Assembly (NCBI RefSeq): GCF_040183065.1
Contig: NC_091121.1
Span: 66,439,787-66,503,786, forward strand
Source of the DNA: Periplaneta americana
Lineage: Eukaryota; Arthropoda; Insecta; Blattodea; Blattidae
DNA: 64,000 nt
Direction of reading: 5' to 3'
Positions 37,681 through 48,576 of this stretch are shown here, piece by piece (the first letter of the stretch is position 1; each line of letters begins with the position of its first letter). Under the pieces are notes generated by a model. The model worked only from the letters and a program-made list of their open reading frames with translations, did no database searches and had not been told where the DNA came from. Both the position numbers and the translations under genes were made by a program.

Positions 37681-37934
37681 TTGAGCCTGACGTCGACCTG
37701 GTTGGCGAGTTGGTATAGCGCTGGCCTTCTATGCCCAAGGTTGCGGGTTCGATCCCGGGCCAGGTCGATGGCATTTAAGTGTGCTTAAATGCGACAGGCT
37801 CATGTCAGTAGATTTACTGGCATGTAAAAGAACTCCCGCGGGACAAAATTCCGGCACATCCGGCGACGCTGATATAACCTCTGCAGTTGCGAGCGTCGTT
37901 AAATAAAACATAACATTTAACATTTGAGCCTGAC
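37681..37934 (+). mobile_element. SINE family E with 11-base target-site duplication
   Basis: The tRNA head at 37694-37766 has a perfectly paired acceptor, GACCTGG with CCAGGTC, and B box GGGTTCGATCCCGG. The T arm is mispaired, so it is not a functional tRNA. The tail CGACGCTGATATAACC...GAGCGTCGTTAAATAA resembles families A and C. TTGAGCCTGAC flanks it at 37681-37691 and 37924-37934. Confidence 0.85.
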
Positions 37935-38269
37935 AAACATTGATAGAAGCGACTATCTCACGAAGATGGGGCTCTGCGAATTACATCTATGAAATCTCCG
38001 AGAACTGCCAACACTTGATCTTTTGTAGTCAACTACGTATTTCTTGTCACTTGTGAGAACTTCACTTTGCGAATAATTGGACTCGAAAGAATTAGAAATG
38101 CACAAGCCGAACGACGGAGTGAAAATTGCCGTCTACAGCTTCAAAATCTTTAGATGACCGATTTTGGAAGAGCGTTTTTTCACGCAAAAAAAGCCCTTTT
38201 ACGCAATCAGAAAACGAGAAAATTGTGCACTCTGTAACCAATAAACACAACCCATAGTTCGACAATTAT

Positions 38270-38730
38270 GCTGTCATTGGTAAAACTTTGAAGAGCTACT
38301 TCATTTCGAACTTATTCAGGATGGTTGAACTATTAATGGCGAATTGTATTAAAAAAATTGTGGTGTACAACGTAATCGCTACCTTCTTTAGTTAATCGAA
38401 AGCGAGTTCTTTACTATCTTGAGAAATGTTCGGAACATCGATTATGTTTGACACAAACCAAGTCTCCAGGTCTTGAGATTTTACCGCATCCAGCTTATAG
38501 CCCAAACTTTGCACTAGGTTACGGTTTATTTCGGTGGATGACAGATTCTGCGTGAGTGGTATTCCAATCAAATTTTAGTAGGACTGTATAACATTTCGAG
38601 AGTTTCTTGCATGCAATTCCAAAGAATGTTATCTTCGCCGACTTAATCTGCTGGCAGAAGTATGATAGACTGCCATAGAAAAGAAGGCATTTTTAAGATA
38701 CTTTGAATCAATCTATTATTGTTGGGTATT
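38270..38730 (+). pseudogene. mariner transposase relic, C-terminal half
   Basis: Reading across frames gives HFELIQDG-stop-TINGELY near 38300 (mariner YELLKPGETINGERY) and LPHPAYSPNFALGYGLFRWM near 38480-38540 (mariner LPHPAYSPDLAPSDYHLF), the block around the last catalytic Asp. Stops and shifts show it is dead. No terminal repeats found. The preceding 335 bases (37935-38269) are unassigned. Confidence 0.65.
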
Positions 38731-38959
38731 GAAGCGTTTATTTTAATGAAATGTTAAGACAATTGACAAGCAAGAATATGACGAACGTTGATGAAGTGGC
38801 CGTAATTTTCTTTTATTTGTTTATAAACTTCGTAATTATCTCTAAGAAAGCTAACATTCTAAATAATTAAAACAGTTTATTTCTTCTAACGTAAAATAAT
38901 AATTTGATATTAATAAATGACAAAATTATGTATCCCATGTAAATCTGTCATTATTTTTG

Positions 38960-39112
38960 GCTCAGGTTTTATAACCAACCGTAAGCCAAACGTCATATAA
39001 TCAAGACGAGTTCTCGGACGCATCTCGTCCAAAAACCATTTCGCTGTCACCAGTTCCATCGACGCTAGATTATCACGAAATTGATGCAGCGTCGTTAGAT
39101 AAACAGTTAACT
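38960..39112 (+). mobile_element. SINE family C, degenerate 3' part
   Basis: TTCTCGGACGCATCTCGTCC, TTTCGCTGTCACCAGTTCC, ATCGACGCTAGATTATC and TTGATGCAGCGTCGTTAGAT match family C with about 20 percent divergence by eye. Confidence 0.65.
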
Positions 39113-39213
39113 GTAGTGTTCACTGATCAGTCTTTTCCTAAATACATCGTAACTTCATATTAAGGACTCTTCACAAAATCAATGCTTTCTCCCTTATAGA
39201 GAAGCTAATATTG

Positions 39214-39612
39214 TACAGCAGTGGCAAAAAAACCGCACCGACCCTTGTAGCTGATTTCAGAGCCTTGTTCACTACAGAGCACGATAGACTGGTAACTAAA
39301 GACTTTGGTGGTTCGAATCCTGCCTGGGAAGGAAACTTTTTTTGTTCCTTATTCAAATTTATTCCCAATACTTTTCGATTTCTGGTAAAATTCATGTTCT
39401 GGGAATAATAAGTTAAGTAGTAAAATATCGCTGCAATCGAAAAGTATTAGGAATACATTTGAATAAGGAAAAAAAAAAAAAAAAAGGTTTCCTTCCCAGG
39501 CAGGATTCGAACCACGAAAGTCTTAGTTACCAGTCAATCGTACTCTGGAGTGAACAAGGCTCTGAAATCAGCTACAAGGGTCGGTCCGGGTTTTTTTTTT
39601 GCCACTACTGTA
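39214..39612. mobile_element. Palindromic Tc1-type MITE with a tRNA-like promoter in each arm
   Basis: The element at 39216-39610 starts CAGCAGTGGCAAAAAAACCG and ends with its inverse, flanked by TA. The arms are about 170 bases (39216-39385 and 39440-39610) around a 55-base loop. Each arm holds GGTTCGAATCCTGCCTGGG, a B-box-like sequence, preceded by ACTGGTAACTAAAGAC. Both arms are close to identical. Confidence 0.75.
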
Positions 39613-39904
39613 CATCTGTTGCTGCTGTAGCTTACTGCTGATAGAAATAATTATGAATAGGGCTCTGATTTCCAAGATATGTCATATTTTTATTCTGGTC
39701 TCTTTTACAAATTTAAGTTAAATTAAACACATTTCTAGCTTTCCTGAACTCGATGATACGATTTTTATTTATCAGAGACTGGAATGCTTCACCTGCAGAC
39801 TTACTAAAGACTTTACCAATAACCAAAAATGTATTTAAAACAGGTTTAAGGACTTTACTAATAGACGGTAGTATATTATACACACTATTTAAAGGGTGTA
39901 ATTG

Positions 39905-40140
39905 ATATTTTGTTATTGAAGTGTTATATCAGTGAAGAAGTGTGTTGTGTAAGCGAAGTGTGTTTCTGTCAGTGAAACTTTATAGTTTATAGTGGCAGTG
40001 CAAAGTATTTGAACAGTGAAATGTTTTTGAAGTGTTAGTGAAATCAGGATAGAATCAGTGAAATGTGTCGTAGTTCCAGTGCAGTGAGTGAGTGCCAGCG
40101 AAATGAGTGTAGTGCTGAAAGGTACTTGTGTAGGTATGAA
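39905..40140 (+). repeat. GTGAA-rich degenerate repeat
   Basis: CAGTGAA or close variants recur more than ten times (for example ATCAGTGAAGAAGTG, GTCAGTGAAACTT, ATCAGTGAAATGTG). Such sequence is seen in untranslated parts of some retroelements. Simple-sequence decay is an alternative. Confidence 0.45.
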
Positions 40141-40386
40141 CATGTCATACTCGTGGGTTTTAGTTCGAACTTAGGGTTAAGATACAAATTAGATTTATTT
40201 TAAATGTTATTTTAAGTGATTGTGCTTCATTTAATTTAGGATTCTCCCTGTTATTGTTATTATTATTATTATTAATTTATTATTAATTGCATTTTTATTA
40301 ATTGTGTTTATTGTTAATTGTCATTATTGAGTGTAATTAGTTACCATTGCCATCGGGTATATAGGCTACCCATTTGCAGTGTGAAT

Positions 40387-40445
40387 ACGTACGTACATAC
40401 ATACATACATACATACATACATACATACATACATACATACATACA

Positions 40446-40474
<29 letters not shown>
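40387..40474 (+). repeat. (ATAC)n microsatellite
   Basis: About 20 units. Confidence 0.95.
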
Positions 40475-40477
<3 letters not shown>

Positions 40478-41105
40478 AATGTATATTTTACCATGAAGTC
40501 TTTTGATCAAAACGATTGTATAAATGTATATTTTTGATTACACTACAGTTGATTTAATACTTCTCCAATAATTAGTCACACGTTTTATGCCAATAACGGC
40601 AAGAGATTTAGTTTGCGTTTGGTTATTAATTTTGGATTTCCTTTCCTTAGAAATATTTTGTGGTTCATTGAAGTTTAAAGATAACTGAATTCGCCAGCAG
40701 TGAGTTGTAAAAACATAAATGACAAAAGAATATCAGGAATATGGCCAGATTGTTGCTGATCGGTTTCATCTTCATCCCCCTTCAACCCCCCGAAACATGT
40801 GACGCTTAAGAGATTCAAACTTCCCTGTTGACAGGTAGTAATTCATGAACAGACCCTATTAACATAGCTGTGAAAGAATTAGCCACGCAGAGGACAAACT
40901 TTGGACATATTTTTTCACACCTCTTTTCCCCCTTTCTATTTTTATAGGCTGAACAGTCCTCTATGGCCAATACATGGAGTAAATGTTTAAAAAAATGTAG
41001 AATGGTGAATATAAACATTTAAGTAATTTTTGGACGACATTTAATTTATTTTCCGTCATATTTACAAGTTTTTACGACATATTTTGGTATTTTTAAGGCA
41101 TAAGT
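40475..41105. other. Unassigned sequence left of the CysE-like fragment
   Basis: AT-rich. I looked for an upstream continuation of the CysE reading frame and did not find one. Confidence 0.4.
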
Positions 41106-41111
41106 GCATGC

Positions 41112-41285
41112 ATATTTCCAGAGTATGTAGGTCATAGTAAAGCTGGAGTAGACATTCATGCTTCTGCAGAAATAGGAAAAGCTTTTGTGATAGATCATGG
41201 AACAGGAATAGTGATAGGATCTAGTACGAAAATAGGAAATAAAGTAAAAATATATCAAGGAGTAACTTAAGGAGCTGTTTATGTA
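41112..41285 (+). pseudogene. cysE: Bacterial-type serine O-acetyltransferase (CysE) fragment, probable lateral transfer
   Basis: Serine acetyltransferase makes O-acetylserine from serine and acetyl-CoA, the first step of bacterial and plant cysteine synthesis. Animals normally lack it. One frame over about 58 codons reads [49 protein letters not shown], a stop, then GAVYV. This is the left-handed beta-helix hexapeptide core. The Asp at 41151-41153 and the His at 41196-41198 are 15 residues apart, the spacing of the catalytic pair in the family. The only visible break is TAA at 41268-41270 where Leu is expected (VTLGA). Both ends are truncated. The AT-rich codons would fit a reduced Bacteroidota genome such as a cockroach endosymbiont, but the donor is inferred. 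Confidence 0.75.
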
Positions 41286-41324
41286 TGTGGTGGAATGATG
41301 GAAGAAATAGCGGAAGTATCTAGA

Positions 41325-41475
41325 AGCTGCTCCAACGCCGTTTTTCTCCACCAGAAATTCAGAAATTTGCCTTGGACTCCTCGGGATTTAAACTCGTGTC
41401 TCCAGCTTAGAAAGCCAACGCGGCTCCGCGAGTGATCCGAGCCTACCACAAGCGCTTCGCACGTCACGGAGTTTG
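41325..41475 (-). repeat. tRNA-like SINE head next to the CysE fragment
   Basis: Minus strand: ATCACTCGCGGAGCCGCG (A-box region), GGCTTTCTAAGCTGG, then ACGAGTTTAAATCCCGAGG (B box). The body continues toward 41300. The single copy is not classified. Confidence 0.45.
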
Positions 41476-41480
41476 AGCCC

Positions 41481-41945
41481 GTGGCTAGGGCTGGGTTGGG
41501 GTGGGTCTGGACGCACTGTGATCTCGAAATGACGGCAAGATGGCGTTCGGGTGTCGAACCCGGTTACGAGGCGTGGTGCGTGGCTGCGCACCGTGATCGA
41601 TCGCGCGAGGCTCGCCGCGGACGTTCGGGCGGGCCGGCGGCTAGCTCAGTGGGTCCCCGGGTTTTGTAGCGCTCTGGTACGCTGCAGCAGGTAGGTCCCG
41701 TCCGTGTGCTGATGAGCGATGACAGCTTGCTGCGATGTATTGTGTCGTGGTGTATCGGCTGGACCGGTAAGAATTGTTTCGTGACGCCATTTTGTTTCAA
41801 GATGGCGTTTAAATGCGGCTAGCATGTTTACACTTGAAATAAATTTTTACGTGCTCGCCATGTCCAAGGCTTAATTTAAATGCATGTACTCTTATTTGTC
41901 TAAAATTTGATTTGCCGCCATCTTGTTTCAATATGGCGGATGTTT
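41481..41945 (+). promoter_or_regulatory. CpG-rich island with YY1-type motifs and a splice donor
   Basis: Strongly GC- and CpG-rich (for example CGATCGCGCGAGGCTCGCCG) in an AT-rich window. CAAGATGGCG occurs at 41536 and 41798, its complement CGCCATCTTG at 41916, and near-matches at about 41785 and 41930. This is the YY1/pleiohomeotic-type site, often found just downstream of transcription starts. GCTGCAGCAG followed by GTAGGT at 41691 is a good donor. Together these suggest a 5' non-coding exon and promoter of an unidentified plus-strand gene. Confidence 0.4.
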
Positions 41946-42063
41946 GTGCTTTTGTGTGGCGGTGTTGTTTGTCATTCCAGTACAGAAAAATCTTTTTGTA
42001 AAAGGTATTTTGATTTTACATAATTTTTGGTGTTTGGCGTCCGGTACCCAGATGAATGACAAT

Positions 42064-42096
<33 letters not shown>

Positions 42097-42412
42097 GAGG
42101 TCCAGATTTCGACTGTAGACTTGTGTAGTATTTACCTTCGTATCAGTTCTGGATATTCTAATTAAAATTGTAGCGATAGCATTTTTCTTTTACACATTCA
42201 TTATTCGGAACTGCACCGCAGAAGAGAGTATGAATTTCCATTGTAATCGAGCTGTAATGTGTTACAGTACAGTACAGTACGTACAGTATAATTACGTTTT
42301 GCTGTCGACAATTAAAATGATTAATAAGCATTTTCTATTGTCACGAAAGAGGTTATAACGATTAATGAATTGATCGAAGTTTGTACAAACAAAATGATGG
42401 GTTATCGACTTT
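41946..42412. other. Unassigned; poly-T tract
   Basis: A T run of about 29 bases at 42067-42095 and (GTACA)-like short repeats near 42265. Confidence 0.4.
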
Positions 42413-42683
42413 AGAACGTTTACAAGTCCACCGTTGTGGAGCAACGGTTAGCATGTCTGACCATGAAACGAGGGGGCCCATATTCAAATCCTGGTTGGTA
42501 CAAGTTACCTGGTTGAGATTTCCTCTCAACACATTAAGAGAAAATGCTAGGTAACTTTCGGCGCTGGACCCTGGACTCATTTCGCTGGCATTATCGCCTT
42601 CATTTCACTCTGACGCTAGACAACCATTGGTGTTGATAAATCGTCTTAAAATAAACCAATAATAAAAAAAGAACGTTTAAAAG
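42413..42683 (+). mobile_element. SINE family A, old, with target-site duplication
   Basis: Diverged copy at 42427-42669 (TCCACCGTTGTGGAGCAACG, CTAGGTAACTTTCGGCG, GACGCTAGACAACC). AGAACGTTTACAAG at 42413-42426 repeats with one change at 42670-42683. Confidence 0.85.
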
Positions 42684-43594
42684 AAATTGATGATCTTTCG
42701 TCGTTATAAACCATAACACCAGACTTGTGCTTAGCATGATTTGCGTGCGTTATTTTCTCAGAAGCACCTATAATTCTAATGCATTCTGAAATTATGTGAA
42801 GGAGACTACAGATTAACACGCAGACTTTTATGCAGTGGATCAGGCTATTCTGATTAGGTGTTCGTGGTTTTCTTCTAGGCAAATGCTGGAATCGTCCTCA
42901 CTCACTTTCAAATCTTAATAATTTCACAAGAACTGAGTAGACCCTTAAGCGTTCTAATTGAAATGGTCGGAAGTAAAGCACTGAATTAATATGTTAAATA
43001 TTTTCGCAAACAATAGGACGAGAATCAGGTATTTTTGTTTCGTAATGACTTTCAGTTGCATATCGTAGTTGAAATTTATATCAGTTTCGTGTGGGATACA
43101 CGCGGCTATGCACAGCAACTTGGTGCAGACTCTCGTGAATCTGATCCACAGGTAGACTTTTACTTTCTCACTCTACAATGCACAGAGAAAGTACGTTAGG
43201 CCTGTAAATATTTTTCGAAAAGTTTAATGAAAACCTAGCGTACTTTCGCGTCATCTTGTGTCGTGTATTGGCATGTTATAAGCTCTACACAGATTTTCTC
43301 TTCGGCATTAGTGACGTGATTTTGTAATAAATGACACTTGCATGTAATAATGTTGATCATTTATTGAGTGAAGATCACGTGCCGAAATTAGTAGTGAAAT
43401 AGAGTCTTGGAGAAAGGAGAAATTGACAGTCACCGGGTTGTTTGGTGGATTATATGAACATGGTTTATTTCGTGAGGCGAAGGTATAAAATAAAATCTTA
43501 GTCCGTGTAATTATGATAATGTTTGTAACACACCTGGTTTAATTTTTTTTTTCGTACTTATGATTTAAATTTTGCAAAATTATAACCATTCTTA
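42684..43594. other. Unassigned sequence
   Basis: No recognised feature. Confidence 0.4.
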
Positions 43595-43735
43595 CGGTCA
43601 GAGCGTGGTGCCGACCACACCACCTCATTCTAGTGCCGAGGTCATGGAAAGCATAGGGCTCTACCTCCATGCCCCTTAAGTGCCTTCATGGCATGTTACG
43701 GGGATACCTTTTTACCTTTTACCTTATCACCACCA
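43595..43735 (+). repeat. Probable retroposon 3' end with TTTTACC tail
   Basis: GTCAGAGCGTGGTGCCGACC, CTACCTCCATGCCCC and GGCATGTTACGGGGATACC, ending in TTTACCTTTTACCTT. The shape (GC-rich block, then a short tandem tail) suggests a retroposon 3' end. No other copy here. Confidence 0.45.
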
Positions 43736-44495
43736 CCTACATGACTTATATTACGTTAAATCATCATTACCAGCGCCCACATGGTTTAAATTAATCTGAA
43801 TTATAATCATCCATACCACTATCCACAGACGTAAATTTCATTAAATCATCGTCACCATTATCGTTAAAATTCATGTGGTTAAAATTTTGCTGTATCAACA
43901 CCACCACCACTATCGACAATGTTTAAATTTAATTAAATCATCACTATCCCCATTGTTTGAATTGCGCTAAATAATAATAATAATCCACGTGCTTCAAATT
44001 TCTCAGTATGACCACCACCACTATCTACAGTATGTGACGTACATTTGCTGTTACCACTATCATCCTCATGGTTTATATTCCCTCATGATTTAAATTTAGT
44101 TAAATTACCACCAACACCATTCATATGATTTGAATTTCACAATAATCAGTATGTACGTGGTTTAAATTTCGCTAAATCACCACCATGCTAATGACTTAAA
44201 TTTCTCTAAATTATCACCATGTAAATGACTTAAATTTTGCTAAATCATCACCATGACCAACCACAGGATTCGAATTTCGCTAACTCACCACTATGAATAT
44301 GGCTTAAATTTCGTTAAATCGTCACCGTCATCACTATTCATGTGGTTTAAAATTTTCCTACGTCTTATCACTACCACACTCTCCATACCGTCATCATCCA
44401 AATTATTTAAATGTCTTTAAATCATCTTCATACGTATGTATCCCCATTGCCACTCACATGGATTTCTTTTTTAAATCGATTACCACCGTCATGAT
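43736..44495 (+). repeat. Degenerate minisatellite, about 19 units
   Basis: Units of roughly 30-50 bases built on ATGRYTTAAATTTCGCTAAA followed by TCAYCACCAYC. Clear examples start at about 43781, 43918, 44086, 44157, 44192, 44223, 44264 and 44296. Units vary in length, so the array is old. Confidence 0.7.
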
Positions 44496-45855
44496 AAGTT
44501 CGTTGCAACTTCCCCCAATTTGCTTGAACCCCTCTTAAATGGAACATTTTTCCAGGGGAAAAAATAGGGCGTGGACAGATCTACGCAACAGATTTGAAAT
44601 TAATTTACATTTAGTTAATTTTGGGCAAATAACTGTGGCATAGGCCAACACAATATTTTTAATACGTAGGAATTGTTTTATGAATATTATCTATCCAATG
44701 AGTTTGAAATGTCTGGTAAATTAGATCTTATATTTTAATTATGAAGTTTTTACTTTTAGTTTTATGTTTGACTAGGCCTGTTACAATATTTTGTTTAATG
44801 GCTGCTCTCTCTCTCTCTCTTAAATATCAAGAACCATACTAATGTATCACTACGCCGTGGTAAACAGAAAAGATCAAGTTCACATTAATGTATAGGTACA
44901 TTAGGTTCCTTTTAATCTAGCATAATGGATAATTACATTGCACTGATTTGAATCGACATATGTGTAAAAACGTTAGTTAATTAAATATTTACGGAACTAT
45001 TGTAGCGTATATTGGCTTTCATCGAATCGCGGATCAGCCAGTGACGTTATATTGTTTTGGTCTAACACGGTTCTTAGCTTGGATAGACATGAGTTAGAAT
45101 TGGATTGAATTACTGAAATTATGACTCAACATGAAGCGTAAAGGAAGATTTGATATCTGGTTTGTAGTAAGTGCTCATACATAATAGTGTAGCCTATTTG
45201 ATTTTTGCATTACGGAAGATCATAATGTGAGGGGAGGGGATGAAAGATAAAATGTAACTATTTTGTCGATGTAGGATGAGGAAAAACTGTGAACAGAGTA
45301 TACCTAATCGGAAATAAATGACACCAATTTTTATCTAACCGACCACTTCCGACTGACTTGCGACCCATCTTGACTTCAAGGAAGAAATGTATGGTTTGTG
45401 CTCTTGTTATTCTGCAGATACTTCCCTTCCTAAAATTAAGCATTCGAAACATGAAATTAATATAACTAAACATCTGGTTTTTCTTTGGGGTACTCATGTT
45501 TTCTCTGACATTCTATCAATTCATCGTAATGACGTATCTGTCATCGAAGAAATACCCGGTCCTGTCAGTTCACTATGACCGTTCTCCGGAACATAGTACT
45601 GGTTTCATGACGACCAGCCACCTGAGATTAAAATAGATTAATGCTCGATTTCTGGAAAGACAGTTACCTGTGCATATAGAGTTATCTACGATTTAACGTG
45701 CTGATATGTTTAAAATGAGTTTCCGAAACTACAGTTATCGTCATTTTTATAGTTATCTGTGCCCCGGCCTATAGGTACCTGACTTAGTACTGATTCGAAC
45801 AAATACCGACATGCGGCGCTACTGCATTACTGTTTCGTAAACTATAACTGATATT
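44496..45855. other. Unassigned sequence
   Basis: A short CT run at 44804-44820. Two overlapping frames near 45258-45578 lack any recognised motif. Confidence 0.4.
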
Positions 45856-45856
45856 A

Positions 45857-45905
<49 letters not shown>

Positions 45906-45914
45906 TAATAATAA
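45856..45914 (+). repeat. (AAT)n microsatellite
   Basis: About 18 units with one interruption. Confidence 0.95.
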
Positions 45915-47190
45915 ACACTACAATAAATTAATTTATTATAGGTAGAGTTTTAAAAATTTTGCGTTTTGTTTACTTACAACTTCAAATTCTATATCGTCTG
46001 TCAAGGAATATTTAATTCTGGATGCTCTACCAATGTCAATGGTATTTCGGGCTCCGAAAAGTCATTTGAACACATGAAAGCATTCGTATGAACGAATGTA
46101 AAATATTTTTACCTGTTTATCAATATGGCTACCATAGCCACCACAGCTGACTACGGTTGCAGTTTTGTGGCAGAAGTTACATCTAACTCTCTCTTCACTA
46201 GTATTATTTAGCCTGCCTCGATGATCACGCCAAATACCAACAATTACGGCTTTTTAATCATATTACGATTGAGAAGAAAGTGTACATGTATATTATCATT
46301 TATCACACGGCTCTTTAATTGTAAAGCCTTGCTCCTACTAGTACAGAGCTCACTGTGACCTATCAGCAATATTACTACTGAAAACTTCTGCAAACGAAAG
46401 TAACTATAAGTAACTATAAAAAAAATCACTAACATCTATGGACGACAACAGATACTGAACTTGAAGTTACCTCAACTGTTAGTTACAAGCGCTGATAAAT
46501 CTACATTTAACGTGCCTGAAACTCATGGAAGTTATCAGTGCAGTTAAATTTATAAGAGCAGTTAAGTAACTGAGTGTTAACTGAAGTGTACCAGAAACCG
46601 AGCATAAGAGAATCTTCATTTTCTTCTTCCATAGATGGTTGGCTCTTTTGGTCATCTCTGCCGGCTCTTTTTATCATCTCTATCTCTGCCTTCACGATAG
46701 TATGAACCAACATTGGATATTCGCAAATAAGCGTGATTTCTTAGTCAAGTTGTCAGCATGAGGCAAGGCAGATTAAGAGTAAAAATTAATAACATGACAA
46801 TGACGTATACTTTCTCATTATGTGTTTTTACATGTTTCCCCCGATTCAATTCCTGTGTCACACTGTGAATAATATTACTCTTTCAATAGATATGGGGAAA
46901 AGTTCCTTAATGTGCGCTCTCCCCTCTGTCCTTGTTTTACTTCCCTCCACCCTTGTTTTACTCCCCTCCACCCTTTAGTTAGCTCGCATACCTATACTAC
47001 AAATACGTCCGCATCTGTCTATAGTTCAAAACAATTAGGCTGTTTTGCGTTTGTGACGAATTCGTGTCACACGATAAGCCAGAGAAGTAGGGCAATGTGA
47101 TCGAAACAAATCGAAAGTGAAGTAGGCTACTTTTGTTCCTCTTAGTAGGAAGGCATTTTGTTTGTAATTCTGCTGGTAGCGTTACGAATC
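45915..47190. other. Unassigned sequence
   Basis: A short duplicated pyrimidine block (CCACCCTTGTTTTAC-type) at 46918-46975. Nothing else recognised. Confidence 0.4.
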
Positions 47191-47412
47191 TACGTAAAGT
47201 CTTAGAAAATAGTTTTGTCGCACAGATACTTTATATGTCCCAGAAATGAGGCAGTGCGCATGATCAGACATACAACGAAACAAAACTAATTTTATTACCC
47301 CAATTAGTCCTCTTGTGAACCAGGTCGCTCGTCCTCTGATCATGCGCACTGCCTCCTTTCTGGGTCTTAAAAAGTATCTGTGCGACAAAACGTTTTTCTA
47401 AGACTTTACGTA
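47191..47412. mobile_element. Hairpin MITE with TA target duplication
   Basis: The element at 47193-47410 has about 77-base inverted repeats (CGTAAAGTCTTAGAAAA, TTTTGTCGCACAGATACTTT, GGCAGTGCGCATGATCAGA) around a 65-base loop. TA flanks both sides. Probably Tc1/mariner-type, non-autonomous. Confidence 0.8.
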
Positions 47413-48190
47413 TACAAGATGGAAGTGATATAACTGTGCAGACTGAAGGGGGCGATAAAATGTATTACAATAAATAGAAAACCTATTATGCATTTTATAA
47501 ATAAGTGTATGAATAATTAGAAAATAGACTGAAAGTCTACTTAGTTTGACAACAGGGCATCGCCGGGTCACTTACGAATACACAACGAACTCAGGTTTAA
47601 ATAACAACATTCCGTCCGCTAGTTACTATAGCAATGTTGCGGAACTTCCTGATGACAGGAAATAACATACTATACGTTGGGTAAGGGAAGAATTTCCATA
47701 TTTTTTTGAGAATACTTGAAAGAAAAACTTACTTTAAGATTCTGCAGTGTATTACAAAGTTTTATAACACTTTATTGTGGCCATAAATGCATATCGGTCA
47801 AACTGCACTTTCTTAATCGGTGTGATGTTACTACTGTACACTTGAAAAGCTATGGGCATTCTTCCCTTTTCTATCAGTTACATACAAAAATTTGTCACAT
47901 ATTTCAATAACCTTGTAATAAGAGCACATTTTGTGTCATAGGGAGAATATAATTTATTAATTTGCAATTAAGATTCAGATAATATTTAAGGTACATTAGA
48001 TCGTTAGACCAATTTTATTTCCTTGGACTCTCACCTTTTCCAACTGATGTTAATTACAAAATTAATTTCAGCCGCAGTATAATTATCGGTAAAACTGTAA
48101 CCTATTGGTATTTGCCCTAAAATGCGTGTTTTATGAGACTTCTCTCGAGTATTGAACGACCGCGCTTATTTTTTATTCCGTGTTATCAGT
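47413..48190. other. Unassigned sequence
   Basis: No recognised feature. Confidence 0.4.
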
Positions 48191-48224
48191 TTTATTATGG
48201 AACCAGTCTGTTAGGTTGCTTAGG

Positions 48225-48372
48225 GTGATTATATAAGTGGCGACATGAATATTAATCGATTATTTTGTTGGTTCTTATGTTTGTAATATCAATGATGTTT
48301 TTAATAATTAGACCTAATATAATTATAATTTTATTAGATTGGGATGGTCTAGGTTTGGTTTCTTACTTCAAG
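48225..48372 (+). pseudogene. nad5: NUMT: nuclear copy of mitochondrial nad5
   Basis: ND5 is a proton-pumping membrane subunit of respiratory complex I. The segment reads YISGD near 48230 and INRL, then after a one-base shift VLMFVISMMFLII, RPNIIIILL and DWDGLGLVSY, the family's conserved GWDGLGLVSY region with Gly changed to Asp. Similarity ends abruptly at about 48372. A roughly 150-base AT-rich scrap with a frameshift, embedded in nuclear repeats, is a typical NUMT. Confidence 0.85.
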
Positions 48373-48576
48373 AGTAATTTTGTCTATGAGAATACTAACG
48401 TGTACGCGAATTTCTCTATGTATAGGATGTTAATTTCAGTAAGGTTAATGTAGGACAGCTTATGTACGAATAATTTTATAACGAACAGTTTACTCAAGAA
48501 TGTAAAAGTAATGCACGGACTTCTGCTTTGACAGCGAAGACCATCAGACTACCTGGGTCATTTTCAAAACATATGT

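Noticed and set aside
37694-37766. Possible genuine tRNA gene (paired acceptor, good B box)
   Set aside because: The T arm is mispaired, and the sequence continues into a SINE body and tail flanked by a target-site duplication.
40387-40474. Regular short repeats considered as a CRISPR-like array (also 51559-51643)
   Set aside because: They are uninterrupted ATAC microsatellites with no spacers, in a eukaryotic genome.
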